Below are positions 1 through 5,254 of a stretch of 5,254 nucleotides of DNA, piece by piece. The position numbers were made by a program, and so were the translations under genes. The notes below the pieces were generated by a model. It saw only the letters and a list, made by a program, of their open reading frames with translations, made no database searches and had not been told where the DNA came from. Source of the stretch: an uncultured Prevotella sp. (GTDB lineage: Bacteria > Bacteroidota > Bacteroidia > Bacteroidales > Bacteroidaceae); the NCBI GenBank assembly GCA_900548745.1, contig URLQ01000179.1:1-5254 (forward strand), read 5' to 3'. Each line of letters begins with the position of its first letter. Positions within the stretch are counted from its first letter, which is position 1.

Positions 1-62
1 CCTTATTTGAGGCTTGAAACCCCGCCATGCCCTACCGCTGAATAGTTACCGACAAATGCTAT
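1..62. other. Unreadable segment upstream of the LRR gene
   Basis: This stretch cannot be the in-frame continuation of the LRR gene. In the gene's frame there are TGA codons at 15-17 and 39-41; the second forward frame has TGA at 8-10 and the third has TAG at 43-45. LRR-like sequence becomes recognisable only from about position 57 (Cys-Tyr-Leu-Ile-Lys-Glu-Leu). No signal peptide and no promoter of the Bacteroidetes -33/-7 type is visible here. It may be an insertion junction, decayed gene sequence or a poor-quality contig edge; the sequence alone does not decide. Confidence 0.5.
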
Positions 63-974
63 TTGATCAAAGAATTGACATTCCCCGGCAGATTGGAATC
101 TATTGGTAACTATACTTTTGCATCATGCGTCAATCTCACGAATGTTTCATTTGAGGATGCCAATACTGCAGTGAAATTAGGTTATGGCGCATCAACAGAT
201 TACAAATCGAATTATTCAGAGGCACTTCCATTGTTTGGAAACAGCAATCTGACTTCCCTCTATATGGGAAGAAACATAGATTATGAGACTGCAGAAGGGA
301 AAGGGTATTCGCCATTTTACAATCAACAAAGCCTCACAGATGTAAAATTCTCGCAAGCAAGGACGGTCACTTATTGTAAGGACAATCTGCTTTATAAAGT
401 AAACAACTGTAAAACGCTTACTCTGCCAGAGAGCCTGACCTCTATCGGCAGCTGGACTTTCCGCGGAATGAGTACATTGGGAAGCATCGTCATACCTAAT
501 GCTGTTACGACAATAGGAACATACGCCTTTGCGGATGATTCAGAACTTGAAAGTGCAAAACTTTCCACCTCCTGTGCTTGGCTGAAAGAGGGTCTGTTCT
601 CAAAATGCGGAAAATTGCAGGCAATCACAATTCCAACGGTTGTGACAAAGATGGATACGCAGATGTTCACGAATTGCAAGGCGTTGAAGACCGTTACCTT
701 CGAGGATGGAACAGATCTGATAGAGATGGCGTATGGCTCTTCAAACGAGGAATATGGACTTTTCCGTGATTGTCCTGTGGAAACACTCTATCTTGGTCGT
801 TGGTTGTCTTACAATACAGATGCATCATACCGCTCCCCATTCTATTCCATTGCAGAACTCAAGAACCTGACTCTGGGCAAGGACCTGAAGGTGGTGGACA
901 AGTATATGTTCTCCTACTGCACAGGACTGGAGAATTTATATATTCCAGACAACATCACTTCCGTCAACATGTGA
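63..974 (+). CDS. N-terminal LRR fragment of the BspA-like protein
   Basis: This 303-residue open stretch consists almost entirely of BspA-type LRRs (LRR_5 family), the pattern being hydrophobic-xx-hydrophobic-x-hydrophobic-P...hydrophobic-x-x-I-G-x-x-x-F-x-x-C. Clear units have their Phe at residues 19, 133, 156, 179, 202 and 283; those from 133 to 202 are spaced exactly 23 residues. Between them sit two copies of a longer variant module, about residues 27-97 and 210-273, both with FED, a GYG/AYG-S motif, LF, LY-x-GR and SPFY. LRR_5 proteins of this kind in Bacteroidales and oral spirochaetes are surface adhesins that bind host proteins or other bacteria; the ligand here is unknown. The TTG at 63 is not a credible start: it lacks a signal peptide and falls within a repeat, and the real N-terminus lies upstream or has been lost. 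The frame ends at the TGA that splits the gene. Confidence 0.75.
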   Translation: MIKELTFPGRLESIGNYTFASCVNLTNVSFEDANTAVKLGYGASTDYKSNYSEALPLFGNSNLTSLYMGRNIDYETAEGKGYSPFYNQQSLTDVKFSQARTVTYCKDNLLYKVNNCKTLTLPESLTSIGSWTFRGMSTLGSIVIPNAVTTIGTYAFADDSELESAKLSTSCAWLKEGLFSKCGKLQAITIPTVVTKMDTQMFTNCKALKTVTFEDGTDLIEMAYGSSNEEYGLFRDCPVETLYLGRWLSYNTDASYRSPFYSIAELKNLTLGKDLKVVDKYMFSYCTGLENLYIPDNITSVNM

Positions 975-1460
975 GGCTTCCGTGGCTGTACGTCATTGAA
1001 GTCTGTAAGATTCAGCGAAGCTCTCAGTCAGATATCAGACTATGGATTCTCAGGATGTACTTCTCTTGATAACGTGGCACTCCCTGCAAGCATGACAAGT
1101 ATCGCCGACAACAGTTTCTCAGGATGTACTTCTTTGAGAAAACTTGATTTAGGAACTTCTCTGAGAATTATCGGTCCGTCAGCATTCCAGAACTGCACGG
1201 CATTGGAAGGAATCGATATACCGGAAACTTTGGAAGGTTTGGGAGTAGAGTCTTTTGCAGGCTGCACATCCCTCCCCTATGTGGAAGTAAAGGGGGAAAT
1301 TTCGTCGGTGGGCAAGCAATCCTTCCAAGGCTGTACAGGATTGACATGGATTTCGCTCAGCGAGAATGTTTCGTCATTAGGCGAGAACTCGTTTGACGGA
1401 TGTACCAATATAAAGTATGTAAAGTCATACGCAACCTCACCGATTCCTACGGGATTGGTA
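909..1460 (+). repeat. Tandem 69-bp (23-residue) LRR units
   Basis: Eight consecutive LRR units have their conserved Phe codon at 909, 978, 1047, 1116, 1185, 1254, 1323 and 1392, an exact 69-base period. Most continue F-x-G-C-T-x-L. At DNA level the units are mostly diverged, but two neighbours share an identical 18-base stretch (1047-1064 and 1116-1133), which suggests recent duplication or gene conversion. The last unit decays into the sequence before the first Ig-like domain. Confidence 0.8.
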
Positions 1461-2915
1461 AATTTCCCAGAGGAAGTAGTGGCTAATGGTACTCTATTTG
1501 TACCAGCAAGTTATGTGAGCAGATACAAGAGATCTGCCACATGGAAGAACTGGGGTAACATCAAGGCTATGACAGAGGGTATATTCCTAAGTACTGTCAC
1601 TCTGAACCAGGAAGACGTCCACTTAGAGGCAGGTGAAACACTCACGCTCGAAGCTACAGTAGGTCCGAACGATGCAATCAACAAGAAAGTGGATTGGAAG
1701 TCGGAAGATGAGGCTGTAGCAACGGTATCAGCAGAAGGTGTGGTAACCGCTCATGCGGTTGGACAAACAACAATCCATGCAATCGCCAATGACGGCGGCG
1801 GTGCCAAGGCTGCTTGTACAATTACCGTTGACCCGACAAAGATCGCTTCTATAACATTGAGTTCAGAGTCTTTGGAAATCAGGAAGAACCGTCAGGCACA
1901 GCTCTCGGCTACAATTACTCCAACCAATGCAACAGATATGCATATTGTATGGTCGTCTACCAACGAGAATGTAGCCAAGGTATCAGAAGAAGGTATCGTT
2001 TCGGCTATTGCCCCTGGCGATGCTGTAATCAAGGCAACATCACAGGATGGCAGTCAGGTGGAAGGCACCTGTCAGGTGAAAGTCCTGCCGGTATTGAAGG
2101 GCGACTCCAATGACGATGATGACGTGAACATCGTGGATGTTGTCAATACCATCAACTATATATTAAATAAGGTGACAGGCAAGTTCTCGCTTGAAGCAGC
2201 CGATGTGAATGGCGATGGCAGTATTTCTGTTTCTGACGTATCAGCTACTACGGAGATTATCATGCAGCAGAGTCTTGAGACAATGAGCAGCAGAGCCATT
2301 GCCAAGGCCAATATGGACATGGACGCTCCATCAGCTGACTGTCTTGTAATTACCCAGAACGGACAGAAATCCATCGCCGTTGCACTGGACAACAATGGCA
2401 TCTATACAGCACTGCAGACAGACATTGTGCTGCCAAGAAACGTCAGCGACGTTACATTCAAACTGGATGATGCTATCACTGCGACCCACCTGCTGACGTA
2501 TGCCAAGCTGAATGCACGCACATGGAGAGTGGTGGTCTATTCTCTGAGCAACAGTTCTTTCCTGGACGGCAATGCCATCTTCACAGTGTCATTCAACAAG
2601 GCGATGGATGCAAATGAGGTCAAGACCCTGAATGCAATGGCTTCAGACGCAGAGGCAGAAGGTTACCGTTTGACCTCGCGCGTGGCAGAGACCACTTCGA
2701 TTGCATCTGCTGGTGCCGGTGCTGCTCCTGTGCAAGCCGTTCCTGGTGGTGTCATCATCCGTGGTGCTGTAGATACACCGGTTTATGTATATACAACATC
2801 CGGTATTCTCGTCAAGTCATTCCGTCTTGTTTCAGAAGAGGTCAGACTGGAACTGCAAAATGGTGTTTATCTTGTAAAAATGAATGGACACATTACAAAG
2901 ACAACTATAAAGTAA
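996..2915 (+). CDS. C-terminal part of BspA-like protein: LRRs, two Big_2 domains, dockerin, cohesin-like domain, sorting tail
   Basis: The open frame runs from 975; the TTG at 996 is only the first possible start codon and lies within a repeat, so independent translation is doubtful. Residue numbers count from 996. Residues 1-145 are LRR_5 units with Phe at 18, 41, 64, 87, 110 and 133. Residues about 198-278 and 283-364 are two Big_2 (bacterial Ig-like) domains, each with a W-x-S...A-x-V-S-x-E-G-x-V signature. Residues 368-425 form a type I dockerin with two calcium loops: Asp370, Asn372, Asp374, Asp381 and Asp403, Asn405, Asp407, Asp414. Residues about 449-545 are a cohesin-like beta domain (TDIVLP, then RVVVYS). 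Residues about 578-639 resemble the type IX secretion C-terminal tail, ending in GVYLVKMNG plus a Lys-rich end. The family role is cell-surface adhesion; the binding partner is unknown. The stop is TAA, and the next gene begins seven bases later, indicating co-transcription. Confidence 0.8.
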   Translation: MKSVRFSEALSQISDYGFSGCTSLDNVALPASMTSIADNSFSGCTSLRKLDLGTSLRIIGPSAFQNCTALEGIDIPETLEGLGVESFAGCTSLPYVEVKGEISSVGKQSFQGCTGLTWISLSENVSSLGENSFDGCTNIKYVKSYATSPIPTGLVNFPEEVVANGTLFVPASYVSRYKRSATWKNWGNIKAMTEGIFLSTVTLNQEDVHLEAGETLTLEATVGPNDAINKKVDWKSEDEAVATVSAEGVVTAHAVGQTTIHAIANDGGGAKAACTITVDPTKIASITLSSESLEIRKNRQAQLSATITPTNATDMHIVWSSTNENVAKVSEEGIVSAIAPGDAVIKATSQDGSQVEGTCQVKVLPVLKGDSNDDDDVNIVDVVNTINYILNKVTGKFSLEAADVNGDGSISVSDVSATTEIIMQQSLETMSSRAIAKANMDMDAPSADCLVITQNGQKSIAVALDNNGIYTALQTDIVLPRNVSDVTFKLDDAITATHLLTYAKLNARTWRVVVYSLSNSSFLDGNAIFTVSFNKAMDANEVKTLNAMASDAEAEGYRLTSRVAETTSIASAGAGAAPVQAVPGGVIIRGAVDTPVYVYTTSGILVKSFRLVSEEVRLELQNGVYLVKMNGHITKTTIK

Positions 2916-2922
2916 TAAAAAT

Positions 2923-4485
2923 ATGATAAGATTAAAAAGTATTTTTATTCTTATGTTCCTCATGCTGTTGGCACTGCCGACAGCATTGAGGGCTGAGAAT
3001 GCATTTTACACAGCCCCCTTCAACATCATTCCCGGGGACACCAAGACATTGTCCATTTGTCTGGACAACGACCAAATCATCAGAGGTTTCCAAGCCGACA
3101 TCATCCTGCCGGAAGGATTGACCATGCTGAAGGATGGCGATGGTAATTTCAATATCTCACTTACAGACAGAGCCTCTGCCTTTGCAGTTAGTTCCAATGA
3201 AATCAGTGATGGTACAATCCGAGTGATAGGCTATTCTTTTGAGAGTGCTGATCTTGAGCCTGGAAAAGGAACTTTGCTTAAAGTGCAGGTCAAGGCATCA
3301 GAAAGCTTTACAGGAGGATACATACAACTCAAAAACAAAATCCTGGCTGACAAGAGCAACCAGGATGTGAAACTGGCGGATTCCCAAATGCTTGTTGGTA
3401 TCAAGGAGCAAAATACAATTTCCGTCGCTGACGGTGAGATAGAATCTGGCGAAGGAGGCATCTTCTCTTTGAACCTTCTCAATGACAGTCAGATGACGGC
3501 ATGTCAGTTTGATGTGATATTGCCAACCGGCTTGTCTTTGGATCTGGACAAGAGTCAGAAGACTGAACGATGGAGCAAAACGCACCTATTGCAAGGCAAG
3601 GACTATGGTGACGGAAGAGTGCGTATATTGCTCTTCTCTTCTAACAACAAGCAGTTTAATGAAAATGACGGCTCCATCTGGAACTTCTGGATAAATGCGG
3701 ATAAAGAGGTGTCGGGCAAACAGAGTGTGAAATTGGATAATATTGTCTTCTCTGATATTTATGCCCGGACTTATAAGTTTTCTCCAATATTATTTTCTGT
3801 GGAAGTCAAGGCTCCTTCAGTATCTTTAAATGAGGACGACAACAACATCACAATCCGCGAAAACGAGAATAAAAAGGTGAATGTAAATGTGGCTCGCACC
3901 ATGATAGCAGATGGAGGCTGGTATACTCTTTGTCTGCCGTTTGACATTGATGATGTTTCTACAACGCCTTTGAAGGATGCTGAAATTCGTAAGTATAAAT
4001 CAATGACAGGTTCTGTTATGAACTTTGAGTCAACTGCATCACTGAAAGCTATGCATGCTTATCTGGTCAAGCCGACCTCAAACATAGAGAATCCGGTTTT
4101 TGAAGATGTCACTGTTGTTTCAAAAAGTGACGGCATAGTAGACGGTGCCAATGGTTATGAATTTGTCGGAGTCCATAGCAAGCATGAACTTGCAACAGAC
4201 GGCACGAATCTATTCCTCGGTGCAGAAAACAAGTTCTATATTCCGATGGAGACTGACAAGACAATGAAAGCCCTTCGTGGCTACTTCATAGCTCCTTCTG
4301 CTGAATCCGGTGCAAAGATGGGCATCAGCATTGATGGCGAGACAACGTATATCAATGGTCTGGCGAATGGAAAAGTCATGGCAGGAAAGGTATATAACCT
4401 CTGCGGACAGTATGTCGGCAATGACATGAAGGCTCTGCAGAAGGGGGTATATGTAGTAAACGGAAGAAAATATATCATTAAATAA
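2923..4485 (+). CDS. Secreted protein with two cohesin-like modules and a C-terminal sorting tail
   Basis: This 520-residue protein has no recognised name. Residues 1-24 are a typical signal peptide (Arg and Lys near the start, a long hydrophobic core, likely cut after LRA before Glu25). Residues about 28-160 and 164-295 are two related beta-rich modules resembling cohesin or cohesin-like carbohydrate-binding domains, sharing Q-(A/F)-D-(I/V)-I-LP-x-GL and a later (I/V)-R-(V/I) strand. Residues about 310-470 hold a domain with RT-x5-GGWYTLCLPFDI, AYLVKP and LRGYF, a combination recurrent in Prevotella secreted proteins. Residues 486-520 (KVYNLCGQYV, then KGVYVVNGRKYIIK) resemble the C-terminal signal of type IX secretion, implying export across the outer membrane and surface attachment or release. 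The ATG at 2923 is supported by the signal peptide and sits seven bases after the previous stop behind an A-rich leader. No catalytic motif is visible, so a structural or binding role beside the dockerin-bearing LRR protein is the best inference. Confidence 0.8.
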   Translation: MIRLKSIFILMFLMLLALPTALRAENAFYTAPFNIIPGDTKTLSICLDNDQIIRGFQADIILPEGLTMLKDGDGNFNISLTDRASAFAVSSNEISDGTIRVIGYSFESADLEPGKGTLLKVQVKASESFTGGYIQLKNKILADKSNQDVKLADSQMLVGIKEQNTISVADGEIESGEGGIFSLNLLNDSQMTACQFDVILPTGLSLDLDKSQKTERWSKTHLLQGKDYGDGRVRILLFSSNNKQFNENDGSIWNFWINADKEVSGKQSVKLDNIVFSDIYARTYKFSPILFSVEVKAPSVSLNEDDNNITIRENENKKVNVNVARTMIADGGWYTLCLPFDIDDVSTTPLKDAEIRKYKSMTGSVMNFESTASLKAMHAYLVKPTSNIENPVFEDVTVVSKSDGIVDGANGYEFVGVHSKHELATDGTNLFLGAENKFYIPMETDKTMKALRGYFIAPSAESGAKMGISIDGETTYINGLANGKVMAGKVYNLCGQYVGNDMKALQKGVYVVNGRKYIIK

Positions 4486-4501
4486 GAAAGGATAAATAAA
4501 C

Positions 4502-4711
4502 ATGAAGAAATATATTAAACCAAGCATTTTGTCCTTAGAGACGGAAACGTCAGCCATCATGAGTGGCTCAATAAATGACAGTGGACAGAATGGAAATCTT
4601 AATAATCCCGGGACTGCAGGTGCCAGCGGTGCCCGTGCCAAACATCATATAATGGATGCAATATGGGACGAGAACTGGGATACTGACGACGAAGATGACA
4701 ACAATGAATAA
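4502..4711 (+). CDS. Small acidic-tailed 'MKKYIKP' protein of unknown function
   Basis: This 69-residue protein begins MKKYIKPSIL and has three visible parts. Residues 1-22 are a basic then amphipathic head ending in M-S-G-S. Residues 23-46 are a low-complexity linker rich in Gly, Asn, Ser and Ala. Residues 47-69 run from KHH into a Trp- and acid-rich tail (DAIWDENWD, then DDEDDNNE), with ten of the last eighteen residues acidic. From memory, short proteins with the MKKYIKP-like start and an acidic Trp-containing end are common in Prevotella and Bacteroides and carry no assigned function. There is no signal peptide, membrane segment or C-terminal sorting tail. The ATG is 16 bases after the preceding stop with a GAAAGGA stretch (4486-4492) ahead of it, and the terminator follows directly, so it is the last gene of the operon. 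The head-linker-tail shape could fit a processed peptide precursor, but there is no Gly-Gly cleavage site and no modifying enzyme or transporter gene in the window. Confidence 0.75.
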   Translation: MKKYIKPSILSLETETSAIMSGSINDSGQNGNLNNPGTAGASGARAKHHIMDAIWDENWDTDDEDDNNE

Positions 4712-4737
4712 ATAATGTTCTCAGAACAATAAAATCG

Positions 4738-4780
4738 AAGTGGTCGGCAATGCTCTAATAAAAGAATTTGCCGACCGCTT
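4738..4780 (+). terminator. Intrinsic terminator of the operon
   Basis: A 13-bp stem pairs 4738-4750 (AAGTGGTCGGCAA) with 4768-4780 (TTGCCGACCGCTT), with one G-T wobble and a 17-base loop. The stem has a GC-rich core and is followed by AACTTTT (4781-4787), a short T tract. It lies 26 bases after the stop of the small acidic gene and is the strongest hairpin seen in the window, so it most likely ends transcription of the LRR/cohesin-like/small-protein unit. Confidence 0.75.
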
Positions 4781-4787
4781 AACTTTT

Positions 4788-5142
4788 CGAACTATACGCT
4801 CTGGGTAAATTTTTATACACTATGGCGAAGTAATTTTACGAAGAATGTAAGTATAAACATTATCGTGAAGAAGATTGAAGGGACGGATTTGTTCTTGACG
4901 ACAAGATGGATATCGACCTGCTTGTGTCGGCTACCATCTTTTATGCAAAGAAACTTGTGCCAATGAAGTTATTGCCCATATCTGCACATTATAATTATGA
5001 TTAAGGCTATGACAAAAAAAAGGGAAGACAAGGTTATATTTGATATTTAATTCCTTTAACAAAAACAGCCCGTTATGTTAATGAAATACAGTAAAAACAG
5101 CCTTTTCTGATAACCATTAAAAGAAGAAAAATAAGAAGTTGA
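4788..5142. other. AT-rich intergenic region with possible decayed coding remnant
   Basis: No convincing gene is present in these 355 bases. One plus-strand frame is open without a start from about 4790 to its TGA near 4968. Another is open from 4879 to TAA at 5002-5004 and holds a possible 32-codon ORF from ATG 4906 (MDIDLLVSATIFYAKKLV...). The second has protein-like composition, and the two overlap as if one frame had shifted near 4885, but I do not recognise either. A 10-base direct repeat AAAAACAGCC occurs at 5061-5070 and 5093-5102. TATATTTG at 5035-5042 fits the Bacteroidetes -7 element, but no matching -33 TTTG is seen. No tRNA or riboswitch is evident. Confidence 0.45.
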
Positions 5143-5147
5143 TTGAC

Positions 5148-5220
5148 TTTCTATGAGAAAGTACGTCAATTTCTATGAGAAAGTCCGTAACTTTCTATGA
5201 GAAATTACGTAACTTCTATG
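5148..5220. repeat. 22-bp tandem repeat array with dyad symmetry
   Basis: Three full 22-base units occupy 5148-5169, 5170-5191 and 5192-5213, followed by a partial copy TTCTATG at 5214-5220. Every full unit begins with the identical 13-base core TTTCTATGAGAAA, itself a 5-bp inverted repeat (TTTCT / AGAAA) around ATG. In unit one the symmetry extends to ACTTTCT / AGAAAGT, flanked by TTGAC (5143-5147) and GTCAA (5165-5169). The last nine bases vary: GTACGTCAA, GTCCGTAAC, TTACGTAAC. The 22-base period is too short for a CRISPR array and is not a multiple of three. It may be a binding-site cluster or an intergenic repeat family; its role is unknown. Confidence 0.85.
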
Positions 5221-5225
5221 TTGCA

Positions 5226-5241
5226 TTCCAAATAATTGGAA
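5226..5241. repeat. Short AT-rich inverted repeat
   Basis: TTCCAA (5226-5231) and TTGGAA (5236-5241) form a perfect 6-bp inverted repeat with a 4-base ATAA spacer, immediately after the 22-bp array. It lacks a GC-rich stem and a T tract, so a terminator role is weak; it could be an operator-like site or chance in AT-rich DNA. Confidence 0.3.
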
Positions 5242-5254
5242 AATATTTATCGTT

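Larger units (their letters stand above)
63..2915 (+). pseudogene. BspA-like LRR surface protein gene, interrupted by an in-frame TGA
   Basis: The two open frames 63-974 and 975-2915 are in the same phase and together read as one large BspA-type surface protein, so they are two halves of one gene. The only interruption is TGA at 972-974. LRR phenylalanine codons fall at 909, 978, 1047, 1116, 1185, 1254, 1323 and 1392, exactly 69 bases apart, and this spacing continues across the stop, so nothing was inserted or deleted there. The stop occupies a column that holds Tyr, Trp, Ser, Asn, Gln or Glu in the other repeats; one sister repeat has Trp (TGG) there, so a TGG-to-TGA change is an easy explanation. 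The N-terminus and signal peptide are also missing: in-frame TGAs lie just upstream at 15 and 39, and the apparent TTG start at 63 is inside a repeat. A pseudogene is the simplest reading; sequencing error or low-level readthrough remain possible. Confidence 0.7.

Noticed and set aside
15..974. TGA recoded as Trp or selenocysteine, since the stops inside the LRR frame (15, 39, 972) are all TGA while the genes end in TAA
   Set aside because: All Trp residues in the intact genes use TGG and no other in-frame TGA occurs, so genome-wide recoding is not supported. No selenocysteine-type stem-loop context or redox site is apparent at 972.
996..998. TTG at 996 as a genuine start of a separate 639-residue protein
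   Set aside because: It falls inside an LRR unit that begins before it, has no signal peptide after it although the protein has a secretion-type tail, and the frame is open from 975.
4210..4641. Minus-strand 143-codon reading frame across the end of the secreted protein gene and the small gene
   Set aside because: It runs antisense to two well-supported genes, has no recognisable domain, and spans their boundary, so it is a shadow of their composition.
4716..4728. 13-base palindrome TGTTCT-C-AGAACA just after the small gene
   Set aside because: A 1-base centre cannot form a stable RNA loop and the longer stem at 4738-4780 explains termination. One isolated short palindrome is not enough to call an operator.
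5035..5042. TATATTTG as a Bacteroidetes -7 promoter element
   Set aside because: There is no TTTG element at the expected distance upstream, where the sequence is an A tract, and no gene start is visible downstream in the window.
5148..5220. CRISPR array
   Set aside because: The period is only 22 bases, leaving about 9 variable bases between cores. There are no spacer-length unique segments and no cas genes in the window.

Overview
The window looks like a chromosomal piece of a Bacteroidales gut or oral bacterium, most likely Prevotella/Segatella or a close relative. The basis is a BspA-type leucine-rich-repeat (LRR) surface protein, type-IX-secretion-like C-terminal tails ending in 'GVYLVKMNG...TTIK' and 'GVYVVNGRKYIIK', the 'WYTLCLPF' motif recurrent in Prevotella secreted proteins, a small 'MKKYIKP' protein, A-rich leaders without strong Shine-Dalgarno sites, and TAA stops. 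The genus is an inference from protein style, not from a marker gene.

Layout, all on the plus strand. Positions 1-62 have stops in every forward frame and are not readable as the front of the LRR gene. Positions 63-2915 hold a large multidomain LRR protein gene whose reading frame is interrupted by one in-frame TGA at 972-974. The spacing of the repeats is exact across that stop, so it is a point nonsense change and not a frameshift. The part after the stop encodes more LRRs, two bacterial Ig-like (Big_2) domains, a two-loop dockerin, a cohesin-like beta domain and a C-terminal sorting-type tail. Seven bases later a 520-residue secreted protein begins (2923-4485), with a signal peptide, two cohesin-like modules, a Prevotella-type beta domain and a C-terminal sorting tail. 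Sixteen bases further on is a 69-residue protein (4502-4711) with a conserved-looking N-terminus and a very acidic tail. A strong 13-bp stem-loop (4738-4780) closes the unit. The tight spacing and this single terminator suggest one operon.

Positions 4781-5254 have no convincing gene. They hold AT-rich DNA with a possible decayed coding remnant (about 4790-5004) and, near the right edge, a short array of 22-bp tandem repeats with internal dyad symmetry (5148-5220), followed by a small hairpin.

How the genes may work together: the first gene carries a dockerin and a cohesin-like module, and the next carries two modules that resemble the same cohesin-like fold. This raises the possibility of a surface assembly made from two co-transcribed secreted proteins, with the small acidic protein as a third, uncharacterised member. 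That is inference. The nonsense codon and the unreadable front end suggest that in this strain the LRR gene is a pseudogene or is only partly expressed.
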